From NCBI GenBank assembly GCA_964549595.1, contig CAZJWK010000016.1, forward strand, positions 1 through 39,482: a stretch of DNA of 39,482 nt. The letters are read 5' to 3'. The notes under the pieces were generated by a model, which saw nothing but the letters and a program-made list of their open reading frames with translations, made no database searches and was not told the DNA's origin. This DNA comes from CAZQQN01 sp964549595. Lineage in GTDB: Bacteria > Bacteroidota > Bacteroidia > CAILMK01 > CAYYUA01. Positions 8,114-15,042 of the stretch are shown piece after piece. Position 1 is the first letter of the stretch. Each line of letters starts with the position of its first letter. Made by a program: the position numbers and the translations under genes.

Positions 8114-8905
8114 ATGATGTTCGATATTAACCTCACCGGAAAACAAGCCATTGTAGGAGGTGCTTCTAAAGGAATTGGTGCGGCCACGGCCAGGGGTTTG
8201 GCTGAATTGGGAGCTTCCGTTACTGCTTTTGCCCGAAATGAAGAAGCTTTAAGAACCCTAATGGATTTCCTGGATACCAGTAAGGGACAAACCCATACCT
8301 ATTATACCGTTGATTTTAATCAAACCGAGGATTTGAAAGCGAAAGCAAAAGCAATAGCTGAACAAAAAACCATTCACATTCTGGTAAATAACACCGGAGG
8401 TCCTGCTGCGGGTCCGGTCATTGAAGCGGAAGCGGAGGCCTTTGAACAAGCTTTTCGCCAACATGTGGTATGTAATCAAATACTCGCTCAGGCCTTAGTA
8501 CCTGGTATGAAAAGAGTAGAATACGGCCGCATCATCAATGTAATATCAACATCTGTCAAACAGCCTATTCCAAACCTTGGGGTTTCTAACACGATCCGTG
8601 GAGCAGTTGCCAATTGGTCAAAAACGCTTTCTATGGAAGTGGCAGAGCTTGGCATAACCGTTAATAATGTTTTGCCGGGTTATACCAATACGGAGCGCCT
8701 TCACAATTTAATCCATAACAAGGCTACTAATCAAGCCAAAACCCCTGAGGAGGTTGAAAAATCAATGAAGAATAGTGTCCCGGCCAAGCGCTTTGGAGAA
8801 GCAGAAGACCTTGCCAATGCCATCTGTTTTTTGGCAAGCCCGGCTGCGGGTTATATCAATGGCATTAATGTTCCTGTTGACGGTGGCCGTACAGGATCAC
8901 TTTGA
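8114..8905 (+). CDS. Atypical short-chain dehydrogenase/reductase
   Basis: A 263-residue SDR-family oxidoreductase. The Rossmann cofactor motif GGASKGIG is at residues 15-22, the structural NNTGG (NNAG equivalent) at 92-96, and the catalytic Ser at 145 (NVISTS). The usual YxxxK pair, expected 13 and 17 residues later, is replaced by Ser158 and Arg162 within LGVSNTIRGAV. A subgroup of FabG-like proteins with the same S-N-x-x-R signature is known, so this looks like a real family feature and not a mutation. The C-terminal VPVDGG is normal. Arg41 after the second strand suggests NADP(H) preference. Substrate is unknown; generic '3-oxoacyl-ACP reductase' labels would be unsafe given the missing catalytic residues. 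MMFD offers two adjacent starts (8114 or 8117). Confidence 0.85.
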   Translation: MMFDINLTGKQAIVGGASKGIGAATARGLAELGASVTAFARNEEALRTLMDFLDTSKGQTHTYYTVDFNQTEDLKAKAKAIAEQKTIHILVNNTGGPAAGPVIEAEAEAFEQAFRQHVVCNQILAQALVPGMKRVEYGRIINVISTSVKQPIPNLGVSNTIRGAVANWSKTLSMEVAELGITVNNVLPGYTNTERLHNLIHNKATNQAKTPEEVEKSMKNSVPAKRFGEAEDLANAICFLASPAAGYINGINVPVDGGRTGSL

Positions 8906-9023
8906 TAGTACTGGTCTATTCGCTTTCTGAAAAGGTTAAAAACCCTAATAATTTTTTAAGGCCGTAATCCTAAAAGCCTTATGGAAAGGAATGATTTTTA
9001 TTAGCGGTTAGGGTTGAATGGTC

Positions 9024-12000
9024 CTATAAGGATCGCTTAACTTCTACTTCTTCGTAAACCTCAAGGTTGTCGCCTTCCTGGATATCGCTGAAGTTCTTGA
9101 TATTTAGCCCGCATTCGTAACCAGCTGTCACTTCTTTCACATCATCCTTAAACCGCTTTAATGTGTCTATTTCACCAGTGTGCACTACAACGCCTTCCCT
9201 AATTACCCTTACTTTGCTATTTCGGGTTACCTTTCCGCTTGTAACTTTACAGCCGGCAACGCGACCAACCTTAGATACCTTAAACACATCCCTTACCTCA
9301 ACATTACCTACCACATTCTCTTCAACCTTTGGAGAGAGCATTCCCTCCATTGCTGATCTAACTTCTTGTATGGCATCGTATATAACCGAATAGTAACGAA
9401 TATCAATTTTTTCTTGGTTAGCCAGGTTACGGGCATTCGAGGAGGGTCTTACCTGGAAACCGACAATAATGGCATCTGAGGCAGATGCCAATAAAACATC
9501 AGATTCAGTGATCATTCCGACTCCTTTGTGAATTACCTTTACATGCACTTCATCAGTAGACAATTTCTGCAGGGAGTCGGCAATGGCCTCAACGGAACCG
9601 TCAACATCCCCTTTGATGATAACCTTGAGCTCCTGGAAGTTACCAATGGCCAACCGTCTTCCAATTTCATCCAGGGTAATGTGCTGCGTTGCGCGGATTC
9701 CTTGTTCGCGTATTAGTTGTTTTCGTTCACTGGCTATTTCCTTGGCCGTATGTTCATCCTCTGTTACATAAAAACGTTCACCTGCCTGCGGGGCTCCGTC
9801 AAATCCAAGTATTTGCACAGGTTGTCCGGGTTCTGCTTCGCTGACTTTTCTACCACGCTCATCCAGCATAGCCCGGACTCGCCCCCAATTGGAACCGGCT
9901 AAAACAGGATCGCCCTGGTGCAAAGAGCCGGCCTCAACCAAAAGGTTGGTCACTATTCCTTTTCCTTTATCCAACCAGGCTTCCACAACACTTCCCACTG
10001 CGCGTTTCTCAGGATCAGCTCTTAATTCGAGTATATCCGCCTCTAAAAGAACTTTCTCCAGCAGTTGATCTACATTTTCTCCTTTCTTGGCAGAAATTTC
10101 TTCGCATTGGTATTTCCCACCCCAATCTTCCACAAGAATATTCATCTCAGCCAATTCTTGCTTTATTTTTTCCGGATTGGCCCCTTCTTTATCCACTTTA
10201 TTAATGGCAAATATCATCGGAACTCCGGCTGCTTGGGCGTGGCTTATGGCTTCTTTGGTCTGGGGCATCACATTGTCATCCGCAGCAATTATAATAATGG
10301 CAATATCAGTCGCTTTCGCTCCTCTCGCCCTCATTGCAGTAAAAGCTTCGTGACCCGGGGTATCAAGGAAAGTAATGTGTCTACCATTATCCATTGTTAC
10401 TTCGTATGCGCCAATATGCTGGGTAATGCCTCCTGATTCCCCTGCTATGATTTTAGAACCCTGGATATGGTCAAGGAGAGAGGTCTTACCATGATCCACG
10501 TGTCCCATTATGGTAATAACCGGTGGCTTTTCTACATAATTATCAGGATTATCGGGTTCCTCAAGTGACGGCTCATCCATTTCAGCTTCAGTAAACTCTA
10601 CCTCGTATCCGTATTCATCGGCTAAAAGGGTTATGGCCTCCGCATCAACCCGTTGATTAATAGAAACCATCAGGCCGAGGTTCATGCAGGTAGTGATCAA
10701 ATCCGTTACCGAAACATCCATAATACTGGCCAATTCATTAATGGTTATGAATTCGGTAACCTGGATTTTGTTTTTTTCCTGTTCTTCAATTTGTTCCTGA
10801 AGTTCCTCTTCTTTTTGTTTCGTTTCATCCCGTTTTTTCTTACGGAATTTGGAACGGGATCCCCCGGTTTTTTTATCGGATAACTTAGTTAAGGTTTCCT
10901 TGATTTGCTCTTGTACCTGCTTCTCATCAATTTCCTCCTTAACTTGCTTCTTGGATTTTTTCTTTGTTCTTTGTTCTTTTCTTCTTTCCCTGGTAGGTTT
11001 TTCTGATTTTTTCTTGCTTTCTTCTCCTTCCTTTTCCTTTTTGGTTTCCTTTTCTTTCTTTTCCTCTTCTTCAGATTTAACCCGCTTTCGCTTCCTCCGT
11101 TTTTTCTTTATAGAGGACATATCAGACGTGGAAGCCACGGGTTCCTTACTATCTGATTTGGGCTTATTGGATTTAACCTGATCCAAATCAATCTTCCCTA
11201 CAACGGTAGGTCCTGATAAGGAGTAATCTTCTTTTTTCGTGACTTGTTCTTTATCATTCTCACTTACGGAGGTTTCTTCTTCAGAAGCCTTTTCCGCTTC
11301 CCCTTCTTGTTCGTCCGCCTCAGAGGTTTTTTCCGTTTCAACGGTTTCTTCCTCCTTTCCTGCTTCAGCCTCCTCGGTTACTTCAGTATCTTGCTCGGTT
11401 TTTTCGGGATGGGATTCAGATTTTTCAGAGGAATCTGCTTCTTCCTCACCACTTGCTTTTTCCGTTTCCTCCTCAGGAGCTTTTTCCTGGGATTTTTCTT
11501 TACCTTTTTTCTTTCCTCCCTTTTCTTTCTTTTTAGGTTCTAATTCTTCAACATCAATTTTCCCAAGAATTTTAGGACCTGCTTCTTCTTTGGATTTTTC
11601 TTCTGTATCCTCTGTGGTATCCTCAACCGTTCCTTTTTCGGTTTTTCCCTCTTGTGTATCAGTCCCTTCTTTGGTTTCGCTTTCCTGTGTTTCTTGTTCG
11701 GTTTTTATAGATGAGTCTTCCTCTTTTTCTTTCTCCTTGGCTTTTTGTTCCTCTTTTACCGGAACCTCTTCCTGAGTTTCTTTCTTCGGGGTTTCGCTTT
11801 TTTCTTCTTTTTCCTTCTTTTTCTCGGTACCCGGTAAAATAATTTGTTCAGTCTTTTCCTTGTCAAGCTTATCAGGCTGAAATTTTTCCAATAACGCCTC
11901 ATAAGCCTCCGAAGGAATTTTGGCATTGGGACTATTCGATATTTCAATACCTTTTTCATCCAGGTATTGACGAATAGTGGTGGTAGCCACATTAAATTCT

Positions 12001-12044
12001 TTAGCTACTTTGGATAGCCTTTTCGGTGCTTTGGTAGCTGTCAT
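9024..12044 (-). CDS. infB: Translation initiation factor IF-2
   Basis: A 1006-residue initiation factor that delivers fMet-tRNA to the 30S subunit and promotes subunit joining. The N-terminus has an IF2-N helical domain (LSKVAKEFNVATTTIRQYL). Residues about 70-430 are a highly charged Glu/Lys/Ser/Thr linker, much longer than in many phyla, containing two copies of a PxxxGKID motif near Gly161 and Gly283. A second IF2-N domain follows (about 432-485). The GTPase core has G1 GHVDHGKT at 514-521, then DTPGHEAFTAMRARGA and NKVD. The beta-barrel and C-terminal fMet-tRNA-binding domains complete the protein. It is the last gene of rimP-nusA-infB, 17 bp after nusA. The start at 12044 (MTATKAPKRLSK) fits the domain boundary. 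Confidence 0.98.
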   Translation of the reverse strand: MTATKAPKRLSKVAKEFNVATTTIRQYLDEKGIEISNSPNAKIPSEAYEALLEKFQPDKLDKEKTEQIILPGTEKKKEKEEKSETPKKETQEEVPVKEEQKAKEKEKEEDSSIKTEQETQESETKEGTDTQEGKTEKGTVEDTTEDTEEKSKEEAGPKILGKIDVEELEPKKKEKGGKKKGKEKSQEKAPEEETEKASGEEEADSSEKSESHPEKTEQDTEVTEEAEAGKEEETVETEKTSEADEQEGEAEKASEEETSVSENDKEQVTKKEDYSLSGPTVVGKIDLDQVKSNKPKSDSKEPVASTSDMSSIKKKRRKRKRVKSEEEEKKEKETKKEKEGEESKKKSEKPTRERRKEQRTKKKSKKQVKEEIDEKQVQEQIKETLTKLSDKKTGGSRSKFRKKKRDETKQKEEELQEQIEEQEKNKIQVTEFITINELASIMDVSVTDLITTCMNLGLMVSINQRVDAEAITLLADEYGYEVEFTEAEMDEPSLEEPDNPDNYVEKPPVITIMGHVDHGKTSLLDHIQGSKIIAGESGGITQHIGAYEVTMDNGRHITFLDTPGHEAFTAMRARGAKATDIAIIIIAADDNVMPQTKEAISHAQAAGVPMIFAINKVDKEGANPEKIKQELAEMNILVEDWGGKYQCEEISAKKGENVDQLLEKVLLEADILELRADPEKRAVGSVVEAWLDKGKGIVTNLLVEAGSLHQGDPVLAGSNWGRVRAMLDERGRKVSEAEPGQPVQILGFDGAPQAGERFYVTEDEHTAKEIASERKQLIREQGIRATQHITLDEIGRRLAIGNFQELKVIIKGDVDGSVEAIADSLQKLSTDEVHVKVIHKGVGMITESDVLLASASDAIIVGFQVRPSSNARNLANQEKIDIRYYSVIYDAIQEVRSAMEGMLSPKVEENVVGNVEVRDVFKVSKVGRVAGCKVTSGKVTRNSKVRVIREGVVVHTGEIDTLKRFKDDVKEVTAGYECGLNIKNFSDIQEGDNLEVYEEVEVKRSL

Positions 12045-12061
12045 ATAATTTTTTCCCCTTA

Positions 12062-13300
12062 TTACTCAAATTCTGATTTTAATATCGAAATAATTTCCTT
12101 AATAGTTTCTTCCTCTAACTCAGTTCTTCTAACCAATTCATCGACTGATAGTTCCAAAACACTTTTGGCTGTATCACATCCAATTTCCTTCAATTCATCC
12201 AGAATCCAGTTATCAATTTCATCACTGAACTCATCCAGGTCAATGTCATATTCATCTCCGCTTTCACTTTCCCTGAATACATCTATTTCATAATCGGTCA
12301 ACTTTGCAGCCAACTTAATATTCAATCCTCCTTTACCAATAGCCAGGGATACATTTTCAGGCTTCAAATACACATCAGCTTTTTTGTTATCCTCGTCAAG
12401 GGAAATGGAGTTTACCTTAGCCGGGCTAAGCGCTCTGCTGATGTAAAGCTTAGTATTGGTAGTAAAATTAATGACGTCAATGTTTTCATTTCTCAACTCC
12501 CGCACAATTCCATGAATCCGGGAACCTTTCATGCCAACGCAAGCACCCACAGGATCAATACGGTCATCATAAGATTCCACAGCAATTTTAGCCCTTTCAC
12601 CTGGCTCTCTGACCACTTTATGGATGGTAATCAATCCATCCGCTATTTCAGGAACTTCTAATTCAAACAGCCGCTCCAGGAATTCTGGGGCTGTCCGAGA
12701 AAGGGTTATTAAGGGGGAGTTATTTTTGGTTTCGACATTTTGAACAACAGCCCTTAGTGTGTCCCCTTTCTTAAAATTATCATGAGGAATCATTTCACTC
12801 TTAGGAAGGATAAGTTCATTGCCTTCATCGTCTAAAATCAACATTTCTTTTCGCCAAACCTGGTAAACCTCACCTGAAACGATTTCGCCCACGCGGTCCT
12901 CATATATCTTAATCACCTCATCCTTTTGAAGTTCGAGAATCTTATTGATCAAATGCTGGCGCGCAGCCATAATGGCTCTTCTCCCAAAGGATTCCAATTT
13001 AACCTCTTCAGATATTTCTTCCCCAACTTCAAAATCCGGTTCAATTTCAATAGCCTCCGAATAGGCTATCTCTTGCGTAGCATCATTGACATTGCCGTCC
13101 TCTACAATGGTTCGATTATGCCATATCTCCAAATCCCCCTTTTCCACGTTCATGATAATATCAAAATTCTCATCCGTGCCATATTTTTTTCTAAGCATGT
13201 TTCGGAAAACTTCCTCCAAAACACGCATCATAGTAGCACGATCTATATTCTTAAACTCCTTAAAATCCGCAAACGACTCCTGAAGTTCTGCAACGTTCAT
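12062..13300 (-). CDS. nusA: Transcription termination/antitermination factor NusA
   Basis: A 412-residue RNA-polymerase-binding elongation factor that modulates pausing, intrinsic termination and antitermination. The N-terminal RNAP-binding domain occupies about 1-130 (AELQESFADFKEFKNIDRATMMRVLEEVF). An S1 domain follows (GEIVSGEVYQV), then two KH domains with the conserved DPVGACVGMKGSRI and the second-KH signature NVSLAIGKGGLNIKLAAKL. A short acidic C-terminal tail ends in a helix-hairpin-like segment (SVLELSVDELVRRTELEEETI), typical of Bacteroidota NusA. It lies between rimP (17 bp) and infB (17 bp). A strong hairpin in the operon leader could make this gene's own product part of the regulation, since NusA acts at such structures. 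Confidence 0.98.
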   Translation of the reverse strand: MNVAELQESFADFKEFKNIDRATMMRVLEEVFRNMLRKKYGTDENFDIIMNVEKGDLEIWHNRTIVEDGNVNDATQEIAYSEAIEIEPDFEVGEEISEEVKLESFGRRAIMAARQHLINKILELQKDEVIKIYEDRVGEIVSGEVYQVWRKEMLILDDEGNELILPKSEMIPHDNFKKGDTLRAVVQNVETKNNSPLITLSRTAPEFLERLFELEVPEIADGLITIHKVVREPGERAKIAVESYDDRIDPVGACVGMKGSRIHGIVRELRNENIDVINFTTNTKLYISRALSPAKVNSISLDEDNKKADVYLKPENVSLAIGKGGLNIKLAAKLTDYEIDVFRESESGDEYDIDLDEFSDEIDNWILDELKEIGCDTAKSVLELSVDELVRRTELEEETIKEIISILKSEFE

Positions 13301-13317
13301 TGTTAATCCACTTTGTT

Positions 13318-13737
13318 TTATAAATTAATTTGTGCGTTTTCTACAAGACTCAAATAGAACGCTTGATGGTTTTCTTTATCGCCAGTTAACCAGATTTTTT
13401 CATTATCCACATAAACCAGGGTTCCTTTGTAAGCATTCCCTTCATAGTGAACGCTTAAATTTCTGTTCACATTTTTTTTAAACTGCCTTAGGTAAACCAG
13501 CGGTTCACTTAAACCGGCAGATGAAACATTTAACGTAAAATTATCGGGAACCTCCGGTATTTTCGCTAACCAATTTTCAAGTTCCCGACTTACTTTTCCA
13601 CAATCCTCAATAGACACCCCATAATCTCCATCCATAAATACCGTTATATTATTGTTTTGCTTACTTGTTTTTACTTTAACGGTAAATAACCCTTTCGGTA
13701 AAATAGTTTGCAAGCGGGATAAAATGGCTTCTTCCAT
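13318..13737 (-). CDS. rimP: Ribosome maturation factor RimP
   Basis: A 139-residue RimP/YhbC homologue needed for 30S subunit maturation. The N-terminal alpha/beta domain contains the family motif GVSIEDCGKVSRELENWL and NFTLNVSSAGLSEPL, equivalent to the conserved 'v(S/T)SPG...PL' region. The C-terminal part is a small Sm-like barrel (GNAYKGTLVYVDNEKIWL). The ATG at 13737 is chosen because upstream in-frame codons would run through a perfect hairpin and an apparent promoter. It is the first gene of rimP-nusA-infB, a widely conserved order. Confidence 0.93.
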   Translation of the reverse strand: MEEAILSRLQTILPKGLFTVKVKTSKQNNNITVFMDGDYGVSIEDCGKVSRELENWLAKIPEVPDNFTLNVSSAGLSEPLVYLRQFKKNVNRNLSVHYEGNAYKGTLVYVDNEKIWLTGDKENHQAFYLSLVENAQINL

Positions 13738-13752
13738 CACAAAAATATTCAC

Positions 13753-13779
13753 AAAAAAAGGGGACTTAGTCCCCTTTTT
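13753..13779 (-). terminator. Terminator-like hairpin in the rimP leader
   Basis: GGGGAC-TTA-GTCCCC on the + strand, with seven A's on one side and five T's on the other, so that on the minus strand it reads A5-stem-loop-T7. It is a textbook intrinsic-terminator shape, 16 bp upstream of the rimP ATG. It may end transcription coming from the rluB direction, act as an attenuator of rimP-nusA-infB, or form a stabilising 5' stem, since a promoter match ends just before it. Confidence 0.8.
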
Positions 13780-13785
13780 ATTCTG

Positions 13786-13816
13786 CAAAATTACAATTTT
13801 TTTCCTAATTATCAAT
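13786..13816 (-). promoter_or_regulatory. Promoter of rimP-nusA-infB
   Basis: On the minus strand: ATTG (13813-13816, 3 of 4 to TTTG), a 19-bp spacer, and TAATTTTG (13786-13793), an exact TAnnTTTG. The predicted start of transcription, about 7 nt downstream, falls at the first bases of the hairpin at 13753-13779. Confidence 0.5.
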
Positions 13817-14242
13817 CCATTGGTGATTGTTATTCCATACTTCTGAAAGATTTTTCCGATTTCTGTTTAAATTGGGATTATTAGCTTACCGCTGAACAAA
13901 TTATCTCCAAAACCTTTAATGATTTCCAAGCACATTTCCACATGGTTGATTTGTTAAGATTAAAAAATTTAAAATAAACATGGGTTTACCATTAGGGTTG
14001 TGGAATAGGGGAAAATTTGTAAGAAATGTTTTGAAAAAAATAACTTTAAACGTTTAGTCCACAGCCCTATAACATTCTTTTCTATTATTTTTCAGCGCCA
14101 AGTGCGGAAAAAAATATTCATTCCACATTTGTTAATGGGGGATGATGTGGATTAATTTATTTAAAGGTTAAGGATTTACTTGTTAGCTTTTAAGTGGATT
14201 AAATACATAAAAATGTGAAAAAGCTGGTAAAAAATGTTCGAG
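13817..14242. other. Candidate chromosomal replication origin (oriC)
   Basis: A non-coding, AT-rich region of about 430 bp between the rimP promoter and the rluB stop. It holds a cluster of DnaA-box-like words: ATTTCCACA (13934-13942), TGTGGAATA (13999-14007), TAGTCCACA (14055-14063), TTCCACA (14121-14127), TGTGGATTA (14146-14154, one mismatch to the TTATCCACA complement), AGTGGATTA (14193-14201) and TGTGAAAAA (14214-14222, fits TTWTNCACA). A very AT-rich segment at 13951-13979 could serve as the unwinding element. Gene orientation and base skew reverse around it, and parS-like sites lie 4-15 kb away. No box is a perfect consensus match and dnaA is not adjacent, which is common outside the classical model organisms. 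The GGTTAAGGATTTACTTG stretch near 14166-14182 holds no recognised motif. Confidence 0.5.
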
Positions 14243-15010
14243 TTAGCTTTGGTTTATTCCAGCTTGGTTTTTTAATATGTTGACTTCTTTTTTTGTTAAG
14301 TGGCGCCATTGGCCGGGCTTTAATTTTTCCTTTTTGATTCCCCCATAGTAAATTCGGTCTAAATTTTTCACATAGTATCCCATGGTTTTAAACATTCTTC
14401 TAACAATTCTATATTGGCCTGTGTGAATGGATAACACTAACTTGTTTTTTTCTTGCGGACTCTGGTACATAATGCTATTAGGCTTAATAAAGTGGTTTTT
14501 TACGTAAATTCCTTTTAGGAGGGTTTCCAAATTTTTCTTGGGAAAGGGTTTGTCCAAAGTCACTTTATACATTTTCTCCACATTTCTTGAAGGATGCATT
14601 AATTTATTGGCAAGTTCGCCGTTATTTGTTAGAATTAAAATGCCTGAAGTATTTCTATCTAACCTTCCGATGGGAAAAAGTTTGGGCAATTTTTTGTCCT
14701 TTATAAGATCCGTGACTTTATTTCGGTTTTTTGGATCATTGGTTGTTGTGAGAAAGTCTTTTGGTTTGTTTAGCATAATGTAAACCTGTTCCTGTTTTTT
14801 TAACGGTCTTCCACAATATTCTACCCGGTCATCTTCGTTTACTTTAATAGCAAGGTCCGAAACCACCTCGCCGTTCACCTTTATTTTTCCTTCTTGTATC
14901 AATTTTTCGGCCTTTCTTCTGGAAGCTATTCCGCAATCGGCCAAAAATTTATTCAGGCGAATTTTTTTGTTATTGTGGGAATTTTGTTGTGAAGTGGTTC
15001 GTTTATTCAT
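14243..15010 (-). CDS. rluB: Pseudouridine synthase, RsuA/RluB family
   Basis: A 255-residue rRNA pseudouridine synthase. Residues about 17-62 are an S4 RNA-binding domain (IRLNKFLADCGIASRRKAE...GKIKVNG). The catalytic motif GRLDRNTSG carries the nucleophile Asp118. The later motif HTGQYRIVRRMFKTMGY corresponds to the family's EGRNRQVRRMF element, with some change at its start. The domain order S4-catalytic and the length fit RluB/RluE/RsuA; by Bacteroidota convention the likely target is 23S rRNA (RluB), but the exact site is inference. The N-terminal 16 residues are Asn/Lys/Gln-rich. Its start is only 32 bp from the divergent secreted-protein gene at 15043, so the two promoters must overlap or lie inside coding sequence. 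Downstream lies the candidate origin. Confidence 0.88.
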   Translation of the reverse strand: MNKRTTSQQNSHNNKKIRLNKFLADCGIASRRKAEKLIQEGKIKVNGEVVSDLAIKVNEDDRVEYCGRPLKKQEQVYIMLNKPKDFLTTTNDPKNRNKVTDLIKDKKLPKLFPIGRLDRNTSGILILTNNGELANKLMHPSRNVEKMYKVTLDKPFPKKNLETLLKGIYVKNHFIKPNSIMYQSPQEKNKLVLSIHTGQYRIVRRMFKTMGYYVKNLDRIYYGGIKKEKLKPGQWRHLTKKEVNILKNQAGINQS

Positions 15011-15042
15011 TTCAATTTAAAATTTACTGATTACTTCCTTTT

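Noticed and set aside
8941..9015. Distant inverted repeat AACCCTAA ... TTAGGGTT between the SDR gene and infB, enclosing TAAGGC ... GCCTTA
   Set aside because: Placed where a two-way terminator would be, but the stems are short and the loops long; too weak to call.
10492..10507. A sixth CACGTG (TGATCCACGTGTCCCA) within infB
   Set aside because: It matches the parS consensus at only 12 of 16, lacks the GAAA side, and encodes the invariant GHVDHG GTPase motif, so it is explained by coding.
11239..11775. Plus-strand Ser/Phe-rich ORFs opposite infB
   Set aside because: They are antisense shadows of the Glu/Lys/Ser-rich IF-2 linker, whose complement reads as Ser/Phe/Leu.
13738..13815. N-terminal extension of rimP by 26 residues
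   Set aside because: The extension runs through the hairpin and promoter; RimP homologues start near the ATG at 13737.
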